DNA of 64,000 nt from Vallitaleaceae bacterium (GCA_028277605.1 JANQFZ010000058.1:1-64000), one strand, 5' to 3'. Shown: positions 11,712-21,266, numbered from the stretch's first letter. Numbers and translations are program-made. The notes: generated by a model not told the origin, from the sequence alone.

Positions 11712-14114
11712 TTACAATAATCCTAAAAGCTTTTTTCCAACCTGAACGGCTTGATTGGCATCATCTGAATAACCATCAGCCCCTATTTCATTGGCATACT
11801 GTTCAGTAACAACCGCTCCACCAACCATTATTTTAGATTTAATGTCATGCTCCTTGGCTAAGAGAATAATTCTTTTCATTTCCACCATGGTGGTTGTCAT
11901 CAGAGCTGACAAGCAAATGATATCCGCTTGTTCCTTCTTGGCTGTCTTAATAATAACTTCACTTTCGACATCCTTTCCTAAATCAATCACATCAAAATTG
12001 TGATTTTTAAACATTAAGGCAACCAGATTTTTCCCAATATCATGTATATCTCCTTTAACTGTTGCAATAATTAGCTTAGGCTTACTGGCTTGTTCTTCTC
12101 CATCCTCTTTAAGATAGGGCTCTAAAAAGTCCAGTCCCTTTTTCATAGTTTCTGCACTGAGTATGAGTTGAGGCAGAAAATAAGTTCCCTTATCAAAGAG
12201 GTCGCCAACCTTTGTTATTCCCGGTATCAATTTATCTTCAACGATATCTTTCGCCTTCATAGAGTTCAATGCCTCTCGAATATATTGGGTGATATCTTCC
12301 TTTTCACCTTTAACAATCCCTTCATAAATTGGATTAGAGGAGATATGTTTTTCCTTTTTAGGGGGCGTAGTGTTTTCTTTTTGATTAAAAGATTTTATAT
12401 AGCTCAAGCTGTCCTGATCTCTATCAGCCAAAACATCACTTGCCATTTTTATAGTCATGAACAACTCATTAGAGGGATTAGCAATAGCCATTGTCAAACC
12501 TTTACTGACTGCCATTGCTAAAAAGGCAGCATTAATTAACGGACGGTTAGGTAAACCGAATGATATATTTGACAAGCCCATGATAGTCTTTATTTTAAAC
12601 GATTCTGTACACCATTCAATCGTCGATAGGGTATCTTTAGCTGCTTGGGGATTGGATGCTACTGTTGTGACCAACCCATCTACAACGATATCTTCCTTTA
12701 AAAATCCGTAAGGTACTGCCTCTTCATAAACCGCTTTTATCATTGCATGCTTTTCATCCATTGATTTTGGGAGACCTTTATCATTTAGAGGCAGTAGAAT
12801 AAACATAGCACCGTATTTTGCAGCTATGGGTAAAAGCTTTTCTATTTTCTTTTTCTCTAAGGAAATAGAATTCACCAGTGCTCGACCAGGATATACTCTT
12901 AGAGCTGCTTCTATGACATCTGTGTTAGAAGAATCTATGCAAAGCGGCACATGAATCTGCATACTTAACTGTTCAATGACTTTAACCATCATTTCCTTTT
13001 CATCAATGCCATTCATACCTACGTTAACATCCAGTATCTTAGCACCTTTTTCTATCTGCTCTCTTGCCAGCTCAATGATATATGACAGTTTTTTTTGTCT
13101 AAGCTGTTCTTTAAGCTTTTTTTTGCCAGTGGGATTTATTCTCTCTCCTACAATAAGAGTTGGCTGTTTTCCTTCAAGTGAAACATAGCGTCTACTTGAT
13201 GTAATAATGCTTCCTTGACTAGCCTTCCAATGCTTTGGCTTCCATTTCTTCATGCGTTCTGAAATACATTGAATAAAGGAAGCATCAGAACCACAGCAAC
13301 CCCCAATGATGTTAGCACCTGCTTCAACAAGTTCTTCTATATAGTCCGTGAATTCTAATTTACCCATATCAAAAACCGTTTTACCCTGTACTATATGAGG
13401 AAGCCCTGCATTGGGCTTAACAATTAAAGGTACCTTAGCATAGGGTTTCATCTTTGTAACCAGAGGAATCATCTTATCAGGACCTGTGGAGCAATTACAC
13501 CCTACAGCATCTGCTCCTAGATTTTGAAGAGTTATCAAAGCGGTTACACAATCTGTACCATTTAACGTGAAACCATTCGCTTCATAGGTCATAGCCACCA
13601 TAACAGGTAAATCACAGATTTCCTTTACTGCAATCAAAGCAGCACGTGTCTCTTGCAGGCTCATCATCGTTTCAATAACTAGTAAGTCGACACCTGCATT
13701 AACTAAGGCTCGTGCTTGTTCTTTATAGACATCAACAATCTCCTCAAAGCTTCTATCACCTATGGGATAAATCTGAGCACCTGTAGGGGATATATCACCA
13801 GCAATCCAAGCCTTGTCGCCCACAGCTTCTCTAGATAGCTTAACCAGATCTCTATTCATCTGCTCGACACACTGTTCTAACCCATAGTCTTCTAATTTTA
13901 AACGGTTAGCACCAAAAGTAGGCGCATAAACAACTTGAGAACCTGCTTCAAGATAAGCCTTTTGTATATCAATTAATATATGGGGGTGATCTAGAACCCA
14001 TTGTTCAGGACATACGCCTGTAGGCATCCCCCTCTTACTTAACTCTGTCCCCATTGCACCGTCAAGTAACAGCAAGTGTTCTTTTAAATACGATTTAAAT
14101 GTCTGCCCGTTCAT
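11712..14114 (-). CDS. metH: cobalamin-dependent methionine synthase, short form
   Basis: About 800 residues. Domains in order: homocysteine methyltransferase barrel (to about 290; DGAMGTELSKRG, zinc cysteines in GCNCSTG and GGCCGSD); pterin/methyl-THF barrel (about 315-570; ERINPTGKKKLKEQ); the cobalamin cap helices; and the B12 domain with the base-off ligand motif DIHDIGKNL near residue 690. The protein ends after the B12 domain, so the C-terminal SAM-binding reactivation domain of the 1,200-residue E. coli type is absent, as in many anaerobes. The ATG at 14112-14114 has AAAGGG 8 bases upstream and follows the previous stop by one base; a GTG at 14123 is possible. Confidence 0.92.
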   Translation of the reverse strand: MNGQTFKSYLKEHLLLLDGAMGTELSKRGMPTGVCPEQWVLDHPHILIDIQKAYLEAGSQVVYAPTFGANRLKLEDYGLEQCVEQMNRDLVKLSREAVGDKAWIAGDISPTGAQIYPIGDRSFEEIVDVYKEQARALVNAGVDLLVIETMMSLQETRAALIAVKEICDLPVMVAMTYEANGFTLNGTDCVTALITLQNLGADAVGCNCSTGPDKMIPLVTKMKPYAKVPLIVKPNAGLPHIVQGKTVFDMGKLEFTDYIEELVEAGANIIGGCCGSDASFIQCISERMKKWKPKHWKASQGSIITSSRRYVSLEGKQPTLIVGERINPTGKKKLKEQLRQKKLSYIIELAREQIEKGAKILDVNVGMNGIDEKEMMVKVIEQLSMQIHVPLCIDSSNTDVIEAALRVYPGRALVNSISLEKKKIEKLLPIAAKYGAMFILLPLNDKGLPKSMDEKHAMIKAVYEEAVPYGFLKEDIVVDGLVTTVASNPQAAKDTLSTIEWCTESFKIKTIMGLSNISFGLPNRPLINAAFLAMAVSKGLTMAIANPSNELFMTIKMASDVLADRDQDSLSYIKSFNQKENTTPPKKEKHISSNPIYEGIVKGEKEDITQYIREALNSMKAKDIVEDKLIPGITKVGDLFDKGTYFLPQLILSAETMKKGLDFLEPYLKEDGEEQASKPKLIIATVKGDIHDIGKNLVALMFKNHNFDVIDLGKDVESEVIIKTAKKEQADIICLSALMTTTMVEMKRIILLAKEHDIKSKIMVGGAVVTEQYANEIGADGYSDDANQAVQVGKKLLGLL

Positions 14115-14115
14115 T

Positions 14116-15909
14116 TTACACACCCTTTACAACATCTATCTGCTTCAATATTTTTAATATCATATGAACTCGGTTAAATGGTGTCATCATATAGAGACCA
14201 TCTACATAAGGCTTTAATTGGCATCCTATATCAACCGCAATAGCAATACCTTCTTTTTCAGCTTCTTCTCTTGTCATGGTCTTATCAAATCGATTCATAA
14301 TAGTATCTGGTATATCCATTCCTGCAATTTCATTTTTTATAAATGCAGCATTCTTATAACTAACCAGAGGCATAATACCACCTAAAATCTTTATATCTAC
14401 TTGATTCTTTATTTCTTGAATAATCTGTATAGCTGACTTATCAAATATTGGTTGAGTTAATAAAAACTTAGCGCCTGCTTCCTTCTTAGCTTTTACTCTT
14501 TTTATAATTTTATCACCATGCTTGAGATTCGGATTCAGTGCTCCACCATAGCTTATTTTGTCATCTTCATTAAAATCACAGTTTAATTCCTTCATTAGAC
14601 TCATTAGACCAATAGAATTCATATTAAATACACTTTTAACTTCTAAACGTTCTTCACTAGGTATGGGATCTCCCGTTACCAAAAGTATATTACGTATGCC
14701 TTCGATATAAGCACCGAAAATCGTGGACTTAATGGATATGATATTTTTGTCTCTACAGCATATATGTGGCATAACCTCTATACCAACTTCTTTGTTAATC
14801 TTAGCCGCCATTAACATGGCATCTGCACGTGCCCTGCCTAGAGGTGAATCAGCTATCGTTATCACATCAATTCCTTCTGCTTTTAAACGATGAGCTCCCT
14901 CCATAAGCTTGTCTGCATTGCTACTATGTGGTGGGTCTAATTCCACAGCTAAAACAAAATGGTTTTGCTTTAACTTCTCCATGAACTGATTGGGAATCGC
15001 TGGTTTTGCTTTCTCACTTATATGATTTTCTTTTTTTACTCTATGTACAACACGATAATCTCCTTGAAGTCGATGGCAAATATTTTCTATATGCTTGGGG
15101 GTTGTTCCACAGCAGCCCCCCATGATACTGACCCCTAAATCTTTTATCTGCATCATCATATCTGCAAAATAACTGGCATTGCTTTGATAGACAGTTCTTT
15201 CATATATCGTATCAGGATACCCTGCATTAGGAGATACAAGAATGGAACAATCTTCAATATCAATTTTTTTGATAATGTTATACAGATGTCCTATACCAAC
15301 ACCGCAATTAAAACCAAACGCTGTTAGATCTTTCATCTGTTTTAAAGTATTCAGCAAGCGATTGACACTAATTCCCTTTTTAGTATAACCATAGCTATTC
15401 AAAGAAAAAGAGGTTATAATGTCCACGGTCTGATCTTTATTTTTAATATAAGGGATTATTTGCTTTAGATAATGCAGATCTGAAAAGGATTCAAAATTAA
15501 ATAGTTTAACACCTGACTCTAAAAAGGTATCAATAAGAGAAAAATACTCCTCAAAGCGTTGTTCCTCCTCTGAATCTCTCTCCTCTGGAATAGGACCCAT
15601 ATTGGCTGCTACCCATATCTTTTTATTGATTGTACAGCCCCAAGCAATACTGTAAGCTCTCTTAATAACTTCTTTTACATGATGGATAGAACTCCTAAGG
15701 CTAACTGTATTGGCTGCAAATGTATTGGTACGAATGAGTTTGGCACCTGCTTGAATATATTGGTTATGTATCGTTTCAATAATGGATGGATGACTCATAT
15801 TCCCTTTTTCTGAAATCGTCGATTTAGAATCCATCAGTTGAGCATAATAAGTCCCTGTTGCACCATCCATTATAATAATATTTTCTGCTAAATAGTCTTT
15901 TAATGTCAT
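14116..15909 (-). CDS. bifunctional homocysteine S-methyltransferase / methylenetetrahydrofolate reductase
   Basis: About 597 residues, YitJ-like. Residues 1 to about 285 form a homocysteine methyltransferase barrel (MDGATGTYYAQL, zinc cysteine in GFNCGVG and the pair in MGGCCGTTPKHI). Residues from about 305 form a MetF-type barrel (AVELDPPHSSNADKLMEGA, ITIADSPLGRARADAM, LLVTGDPIPS, FLLTQPIFD). It should supply 5-methyl-THF, and may itself methylate homocysteine. It sits directly between topB and metH with one-base spacing to metH, which fits a methionine role. The ATG at 15907-15909 is chosen for its AGGTG site; a GTG at 15918 is less well spaced. Confidence 0.92.
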   Translation of the reverse strand: MTLKDYLAENIIIMDGATGTYYAQLMDSKSTISEKGNMSHPSIIETIHNQYIQAGAKLIRTNTFAANTVSLRSSIHHVKEVIKRAYSIAWGCTINKKIWVAANMGPIPEERDSEEEQRFEEYFSLIDTFLESGVKLFNFESFSDLHYLKQIIPYIKNKDQTVDIITSFSLNSYGYTKKGISVNRLLNTLKQMKDLTAFGFNCGVGIGHLYNIIKKIDIEDCSILVSPNAGYPDTIYERTVYQSNASYFADMMMQIKDLGVSIMGGCCGTTPKHIENICHRLQGDYRVVHRVKKENHISEKAKPAIPNQFMEKLKQNHFVLAVELDPPHSSNADKLMEGAHRLKAEGIDVITIADSPLGRARADAMLMAAKINKEVGIEVMPHICCRDKNIISIKSTIFGAYIEGIRNILLVTGDPIPSEERLEVKSVFNMNSIGLMSLMKELNCDFNEDDKISYGGALNPNLKHGDKIIKRVKAKKEAGAKFLLTQPIFDKSAIQIIQEIKNQVDIKILGGIMPLVSYKNAAFIKNEIAGMDIPDTIMNRFDKTMTREEAEKEGIAIAVDIGCQLKPYVDGLYMMTPFNRVHMILKILKQIDVVKGV

Positions 15910-15918
15910 ATTGTTCAC

Positions 15919-18054
15919 CTACCCTTGGTCGACTCTTTTAACATTCTTAAGTTCTAAATTTCCTTTATCATTAATCCATAGAGTACTTGTACATTTCTCA
16001 TGCGTTTGAGGTAATGTTATTTCAAATCCATCAATTTTACCTTCCTTTAACAATTGCTTAACCAAGGTTTTATTAACCTTTTGACCATATCTGGTTAAGC
16101 TATCCTTCCATATGGTAAAGCTACATTGATTTTTCCATTCACTACAATAGAAGGACTTACTGTTTTCTAGGATTTTTCCCTTTCCACATAATGGGCAGAC
16201 ACCGATGCTTCCTTTTATCTTCTTACTATTAGAGGATACACCTTGATTTTCTAATTTTTCACTGTCAAATTTAAGTGTTCCTTGGCTTTTGGCTGCTTCA
16301 TTAACCAGATATTGAACAAATCGTTGAATACTTGACATAAAATGATCTGGAGCCATTCCGCCTTCTTTTATTTTATTGAGTCCTTTTTCCCATTTTCCAG
16401 TGGTTTCAGGGGATTTTAATTCTTTGGGGACTATAGCTATCAGCTTACTTCCTTTATCCGTGGGCAATAAGGTTTTTCCTTTCCTAATGATATACCCCAC
16501 TTGAATTAAACGCTCAATAATTCCTGCTCGTGTTGCTGGTGTACCAAATCCTGATGCCTTTAACTGCTCCTTAAGTTCTTCGTCCTCTACAAATCGACCA
16601 GCATTCTCCATAGCTCCTAATAGGGTTGCTTCAGTATATGGTTTAGGAGGTTTGGTCTGTTTTTTTATCGTTTCACACCCTTGATTGATTAAGCTCTCTC
16701 CTTCTTGTAAAACAGGTAGTATCGGTTCTTTTTTATCCGATTTTTCTTTATAGAGCTTTTTCCAGCCTAGCTGTTTAATGGTTTTCCCTGTTGCACAGAA
16801 CTTTTCGCCTTCTATTTTCATTCTAATTTCCGTTGTTTCATAGATATAATACGGGTAAAAAACAGCTATAAATCTCTTGACAATAAGATTATATATATTT
16901 AATTCCTCTTTGGTCATACGACTTATATTGGGTACAGAATCTGTTGGTATAATCGCATGATGATCGGTTACCTTTTTATCATTAATAATTCTTGAATTAA
17001 AATTAAGCTTTTCCTGTAATAAAGGGTAAATAGCAGCAGAATAGGGTGTTACATTAATTTTATGTAAAGTTTTTTCCACCTTAGATACCATGTCTTGACT
17101 CAGATATCGACTATCGGTACGTGGATAGGTAATCAATTTTTTCTTTTCATATAGATCCTGAGCAATCTGTAATACCTTCTTTGCTGTATAACCATATTTC
17201 TTATTGCCGTCTCTTTGAAGTTCTGTTAAGTCATAAAGCAAAGGTGGCGGCTGCTTTTTTTCATTTTTTGTGATTTTCTCTATAAGAGCTGTCTTTTTAT
17301 TTGTTTTTTGTTCAATTTCAACAGCTTGATTTAAATCTAGTATTTTTGTATCGGAAGGTTTTTTATTAAACCATATAGCTTTAAAGCCTTCAAACTTCGC
17401 GTGTACCTCCCAATAATCCTTGGGCTTAAAATCATCTATCTGCTTCTGCCTATCAACAATTAAAGCAAGCGTTGGCGTCTGTACTCTACCAATACTCAAT
17501 AGAACATGATTCTTGGTTGTATAGGCTCTCGTTGCATTAATTCCTACAAGCCAATCCGCTTCAGAACGGCATTTAGCTGAATAATAGAGATGATTATAGT
17601 CACTTCCATCTTTTAATGTGTTAAATCCCTCATGGATAGCAGCATCCGTCATGCTTGAAATCCATAGTCGTTGAAACGGCTTACGACACCCAGCATAAGT
17701 ATAGATATATCTGAAGATTAACTCGCCTTCCCGTCCGCTATCCGTAGCACATATAATGGAATCAATGGATTGACTGGTTAAGAATTTTTTTAACAAAGTC
17801 AATTGCTTCTTAGTTTTGTTATAGGGTTTAATCTGCATTCTCTCAGGAAGAATAGGTAAATCCTGATATTTCCACCGCTTATATGCATAATCATAATCCT
17901 CTGGTTCAAATAAGGTTACGAGATGTCCAACTGCCCATGTGATAATATAGCGTTCTCCCTCAATATAACCATCCCGACGCACTCTACAGCCTAGAACCTT
18001 AGCAATATCTCTAGCAACAGATGGTTTTTCAGCTAATACAAGTATTTTACCCAT
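15919..18054 (-). CDS. topB: DNA topoisomerase III (type IA)
   Basis: About 711 residues. An N-terminal TOPRIM domain begins LVLAEKPSVARDIAKVLG with the acidic DSGREGELIFR motif. The catalytic tyrosine is in ITYPRTDSRYLS, and GRVQTPTLALIVDRQ is typical of the family. A C-terminal four-cysteine zinc-ribbon (CPLCGKGKIL, then CSEWKNQC) ends the protein. It decatenates DNA and acts on single-stranded regions. The ATG at 18052-18054 has AAAGGA six bases upstream; a start at 18075 has no such site. It runs directly into the methionine genes, an arrangement with no obvious functional logic. Confidence 0.93.
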   Translation of the reverse strand: MGKILVLAEKPSVARDIAKVLGCRVRRDGYIEGERYIITWAVGHLVTLFEPEDYDYAYKRWKYQDLPILPERMQIKPYNKTKKQLTLLKKFLTSQSIDSIICATDSGREGELIFRYIYTYAGCRKPFQRLWISSMTDAAIHEGFNTLKDGSDYNHLYYSAKCRSEADWLVGINATRAYTTKNHVLLSIGRVQTPTLALIVDRQKQIDDFKPKDYWEVHAKFEGFKAIWFNKKPSDTKILDLNQAVEIEQKTNKKTALIEKITKNEKKQPPPLLYDLTELQRDGNKKYGYTAKKVLQIAQDLYEKKKLITYPRTDSRYLSQDMVSKVEKTLHKINVTPYSAAIYPLLQEKLNFNSRIINDKKVTDHHAIIPTDSVPNISRMTKEELNIYNLIVKRFIAVFYPYYIYETTEIRMKIEGEKFCATGKTIKQLGWKKLYKEKSDKKEPILPVLQEGESLINQGCETIKKQTKPPKPYTEATLLGAMENAGRFVEDEELKEQLKASGFGTPATRAGIIERLIQVGYIIRKGKTLLPTDKGSKLIAIVPKELKSPETTGKWEKGLNKIKEGGMAPDHFMSSIQRFVQYLVNEAAKSQGTLKFDSEKLENQGVSSNSKKIKGSIGVCPLCGKGKILENSKSFYCSEWKNQCSFTIWKDSLTRYGQKVNKTLVKQLLKEGKIDGFEITLPQTHEKCTSTLWINDKGNLELKNVKRVDQG

Positions 18055-18175
18055 GTTGAACTCCTTTGTGACCACTATTATTCTTTAATGCATTATAGCA
18101 TAATCGTGGTGTGATTGCTATATGTTCGTTTTAACTATGTCAACTAGGGTGACTAGGAACACAAATTGATTTACA

Positions 18176-18217
18176 TAAAAACCGAGACTATCTCAGCTTT
18201 TATTCTGAGACAGCCTC
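18176..18217 (-). terminator. intrinsic terminator after the 91-residue gene
   Basis: A 13-bp stem with two G-U pairs on the minus strand (arms at 18184-18196 and 18205-18217, 8-base loop), then a run of U residues. It lies about 60 bases past the stop of the small membrane protein gene and just upstream of the topB promoter region. Confidence 0.8.
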
Positions 18218-18274
18218 TTAAAGATACAATTAATTCACAGATAATCAATCATATAATACATATGATATATTTTA

Positions 18275-18550
18275 TCACATGATTCTCTCTTTGTCATTCA
18301 TATATAAATACAAACTAAATGCACATATAGTTATTACAATAAGGGTTATAACTAATCTTGGAACATCTAGAACATAATAAAGTGTCTGTCTATTTATTGA
18401 CATTTTATTATTCATTAATGTCCAAATTGGTCCATACTTGTAATACACAACCTTTCCGTCGTATATTGATCTAAGCGGAACCACAAACAATCCTACAATA
18501 CTAATCAAAACACTATAGATTAAAAATATATTTTTTTTTACAATTTTCAT
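18275..18550 (-). CDS. small two-helix membrane protein, function unknown
   Basis: 91 residues. Two hydrophobic segments are visible: residues about 8-26 and about 66-86. Between them lies a loop of about 40 residues, probably outside, and the C-terminus is short and charged. I recognise no family. The ribosome binding site is weak (GTAGAG). It is followed by a strong terminator and preceded, 34 bases away, by the end of a possible remnant reading frame (18585-18749), so it may be the tail of a short operon. Confidence 0.55.
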   Translation of the reverse strand: MKIVKKNIFLIYSVLISIVGLFVVPLRSIYDGKVVYYKYGPIWTLMNNKMSINRQTLYYVLDVPRLVITLIVITICAFSLYLYMNDKERIM

Positions 18551-18584
18551 CTCTACTTACCATAAATTATAGAAACAATAACTT

Positions 18585-18749
18585 TTAAAGCTTTTTGGTT
18601 CTATAATTCATACCTTTCAACTGATATATGTAACCTATATAAGTTTCTATCTCTCCAAAATGTGGATCTATCGGTGTTCTAACTTCTGTCACTTTATACT
18701 TTTTATACATTGGGAAGATTTCCAATACATAACTTTTAGTTAGTTTATA
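18585..18749 (-). pseudogene. possible remnant of a coding sequence
   Basis: An open frame of about 54 codons without a clear start or ribosome binding site. It reads YKLTKSYVLEIFPMYKKYK, then continues with mixed charged and aromatic residues to LKGMNYRTKKL and a TAA stop. The residue mix is more protein-like than expected for such AT-rich DNA. It ends 34 bases before the small membrane protein gene on the same strand. An ATG inside would give 39 codons. It may be the 3' end of a decayed gene or a chance frame. No family recognised. Confidence 0.3.
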
Positions 18750-19121
18750 TTATTCCCCTGTACATAATAACATAAATTATTCTGTTTTTAAATGTTTATT
18801 GAATTAATAAATACTATATATACAAAAAATTAATATGTTATTTGCGCTGAAACAAGCAAATGCATGTGAGAAATAGTATTATATTGTAAAATTATATAAA
18901 AATTAATAGTCTTATCTCATATTAGAATGAAATATTTTATACATATTTTCTTAATAAATCATTTGATATAGTTAATACTATTGTAATTATTGTGAAGAAG
19001 TCATCTAATCCAACGTATAGAAATAATTATTTACTCTATTTATGAATAGAGATGATACTGATTTATCTGAAAAAATGTAGTGCTAGATACGTTAAATCAT
19101 AAAGCTAATACATACACACAA
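18750..19121. other. AT-rich intergenic stretch without a gene
   Basis: Very AT-rich DNA between the possible remnant frame and the degV promoter. I see no reading frame with a ribosome binding site, no RNA gene and no clear repeat in it. Confidence 0.6.
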
Positions 19122-19150
19122 TTGAATATTCACTAAGCCCATGCTATACT
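19122..19150 (+). promoter_or_regulatory. promoter of the degV-family gene
   Basis: TTGAAT at 19122-19127 and TATACT at 19145-19150 with exactly 17 bases between them. Transcription should begin near 19157, about 64 bases before the GTG start. Confidence 0.75.
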
Positions 19151-19220
19151 ATACAGGTTGATTCAAACATTAATTATATAGATAGCAAAATTAAATACTA
19201 TCCATGGGAGGCCAACTATA

Positions 19221-20105
19221 GTGTACTTCAAAATATTGTCTGACAGCGCATGTGACTTACCAGATGATTTGATTAAGAAACATCAGATTGATATCATTCC
19301 ATTTTACATTTCATTTGAAAATGACCACTACATAAAAGAAAAAGAAGAAATTGATAGACCCACTTTTTATTCTAAGCTATACCATACTTATCCAAAAACC
19401 TCGCTTCCCTCTGTTCATGATTACATCAATAAATTCCAACCCTACGCAGAGAAGGGCGAACATCTATTATGTATTAACATAACCTCAAAATTCAGCGGTT
19501 CTCATCAAGCTGCATTAACTGCAAAAAAAGAGATATTAGAAAAATATCCTTCTGCTTCCATTACTGTTATAGATTCACAGCTATGTTCTGCTTCACAAGG
19601 ACTATTGGTGTTAGAGGCAGTTAGGATGCGTGATGCAGGCTTTACGCTTGAAAAGACAGCGGAGAGACTCCAACAAATTATACCAACTGGTCGCATGATG
19701 TTTACAATTGGTAAACTGGATCATCTGCAAAAAGGCGGAAGAATTGGCAAGGTTACAGCCCTCGCTGGAAGCATACTAAATCTTAAACCACTGATTGTTC
19801 TTAAGGATGGCGAAGTCTTTCCGTATGGAACCGTAAGAGGAAGAAAAAAGGCACTAAGAAAAATAATAGACATGGTCAAAGAGCACTTCAAAACCATAAA
19901 AGAAAATATTAAAGATTATGCATTTTGCGTTGAAAGAGGAGACTGTATAGATGATGCAAGGATATTAAAAGAAGGAATTGAAGACAAACTCAACATTTCA
20001 ATTGAATACCCCTGCTTTCCATTGGGTGTTACTATAGGAAGTTATTCAGGTCCAGATCCAGTAGGTGTTGCATTTTTAAAAAAATATGATAAAATAACAG
20101 TATAA
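19221..20105 (+). CDS. DegV family protein (fatty acid-binding, FakB-like)
   Basis: 294 residues. The start ILSDSACDLPDDLI and the NITSKFSGSHQAA and IDSQLCSASQGLLVLEA segments are the DegV signature. Members bind a fatty acid and present it to the FakA kinase for phospholipid synthesis; no fakA is in the window. The basic TVRGRKKALRKI stretch and the C-terminal GPDPVGVAFLKKY are typical. GTG start with GGGAGG 9 bases upstream. It has its own promoter. A riboswitch for the next gene begins about 20 bases after its stop codon. Confidence 0.9.
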   Translation: MYFKILSDSACDLPDDLIKKHQIDIIPFYISFENDHYIKEKEEIDRPTFYSKLYHTYPKTSLPSVHDYINKFQPYAEKGEHLLCINITSKFSGSHQAALTAKKEILEKYPSASITVIDSQLCSASQGLLVLEAVRMRDAGFTLEKTAERLQQIIPTGRMMFTIGKLDHLQKGGRIGKVTALAGSILNLKPLIVLKDGEVFPYGTVRGRKKALRKIIDMVKEHFKTIKENIKDYAFCVERGDCIDDARILKEGIEDKLNISIEYPCFPLGVTIGSYSGPDPVGVAFLKKYDKITV

Positions 20106-20122
20106 ATGGAAAATTTTATTAT

Positions 20123-20218
20123 AGGTTTAAGGGAGTAGCTTACAGTAGTTCTACTGTTGTACAGTCGTCAATACGGTTTCTGCCCGGCTGTTCATCATAT
20201 AAATATGATAGCGAGACT
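20123..20218 (+). promoter_or_regulatory. yybP-ykoY-type (manganese) riboswitch
   Basis: The RNA has the hallmark loop sequence AAGGGAGTAGC near 20129, the GTCGTCAATACGG segment near 20164, a CCCGGC element near 20183 and the closing GCGAGAC at 20211-20217. These are conserved parts of the yybP-ykoY class, which binds Mn2+ at the junction of two loops. It overlaps an intrinsic terminator (20214-20247) and precedes a CaCA-family antiporter gene, a known gene association of this class. Mn2+ binding should favour read-through and antiporter expression. Confidence 0.88.
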
Positions 20219-20247
20219 TTTACCTTCTATAGGTATAAGTCTTTTTT
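20214..20247 (+). terminator. riboswitch-controlled terminator
   Basis: A 12-position stem (AGACTTTTACCT with AGGTATAAGTCT, one mismatch) with a 5-base loop, then TTTTTT. Its 5' arm overlaps the last conserved bases of the yybP-ykoY motif (GCGAGAC), which fits a choice between ligand-bound aptamer and terminator. Confidence 0.85.
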
Positions 20248-20304
20248 ATATGCCTATGTATTGGATTAATTTATTATAGTACATAAAATCAGGAGGTTTA
20301 ATAC

Positions 20305-21258
20305 ATGCAGCAGTACATCCCATTTTTACTTTTTCTCTTAGGACTAATTATGATTATTAAAGGTAGTGACTGGTTTATCGATGCAACGATCTGGATAGCA
20401 AAAATTCTAAAGATCCCTAATATTATTATTGGAGCGACCTTAGTTAGTCTATGTACAACGCTTCCAGAAGCTATGGTATCAAGTAGCTCAGCACTTAGAG
20501 GTAATACTGAAATAGCTTTTGGTAATGCTATTGGCTCCATTGCCTGCAATACAGGATTTATTTTAGCATTAACCCTCATATTATCTCAGCCAAAAATAAC
20601 AGATAAAAAGAAACTTCATAAAAAAGGGCTCTTTTTACTTATTCTGTTAGGATTAGTGACAACCGTTGCCACTGTACTTGAACAGATTCCCAGACAATGG
20701 GGCTTTATCTTGCTAACTATTCTTTTGCTCTATTTAATTTACAATGTTAGAACCGCTACTATGAGTGCTACAGAGATAAAAAGAGATAAAGCTATTGATA
20801 AGAGTAAACCGACAGTCATTAAGAATATCATTTGGTTTGTAATTGGTATTACTTTAACTATTACAGGGGCTAATCTACTTGTAATAAATGGTGAAATTAT
20901 GGCTCGGTTACTAGGTGTTCCAGATATTATTATCGGCGTCACTTTAACTGCATTTGGCACTTCACTGCCTGAGTTAGTCACAGCTATTACTGCTATATTA
21001 AAAAAAGCCCATGATATATCTATTGGTAATGTTCTAGGGGCTAATATTCTTAATATTATCCTTGTGTTGGGTCTTTCTTCAAGTATACTACCTATACATA
21101 TAGACCAGAATTATATTCATTATCATCTACCATTTATATTTCTTATAGTAGGTTTGGTTGTCTTGTTCTCCTTCTTAAATAAAAAAAGATTTAGGCGGTG
21201 GAATGGCATTCTTATACTTGCTGCCTACAGCCTTTATCTCTTTTTTATGTTTGTATAA
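20305..21258 (+). CDS. CaCA-family sodium/calcium-type antiporter, probably exporting manganese or calcium
   Basis: 317 residues, almost entirely membrane helices, about ten. Two inverted repeats carry the alpha motifs: GATLVSLCTTLPEAMVSS in the first half and GVTLTAFGTSLPELVTAI in the second, each with the glutamate that binds the cation, and the following GNAIGSI and GNVLGANI segments. Members exchange Ca2+ for Na+ or H+; the Mn2+ riboswitch upstream suggests a role in metal efflux here. ATG start with AGGAGG 8 bases upstream. The transported ion is inference. Confidence 0.9.
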   Translation: MQQYIPFLLFLLGLIMIIKGSDWFIDATIWIAKILKIPNIIIGATLVSLCTTLPEAMVSSSSALRGNTEIAFGNAIGSIACNTGFILALTLILSQPKITDKKKLHKKGLFLLILLGLVTTVATVLEQIPRQWGFILLTILLLYLIYNVRTATMSATEIKRDKAIDKSKPTVIKNIIWFVIGITLTITGANLLVINGEIMARLLGVPDIIIGVTLTAFGTSLPELVTAITAILKKAHDISIGNVLGANILNIILVLGLSSSILPIHIDQNYIHYHLPFIFLIVGLVVLFSFLNKKRFRRWNGILILAAYSLYLFFMFV

Positions 21259-21266
21259 ATCCATCA

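Noticed and set aside
11643-18274. A SAM riboswitch or a second T-box for the methionine genes
   Set aside because: I looked upstream of topB and between the genes and saw no S-box or T-box core; the only T-box is on the ilv side of metH.
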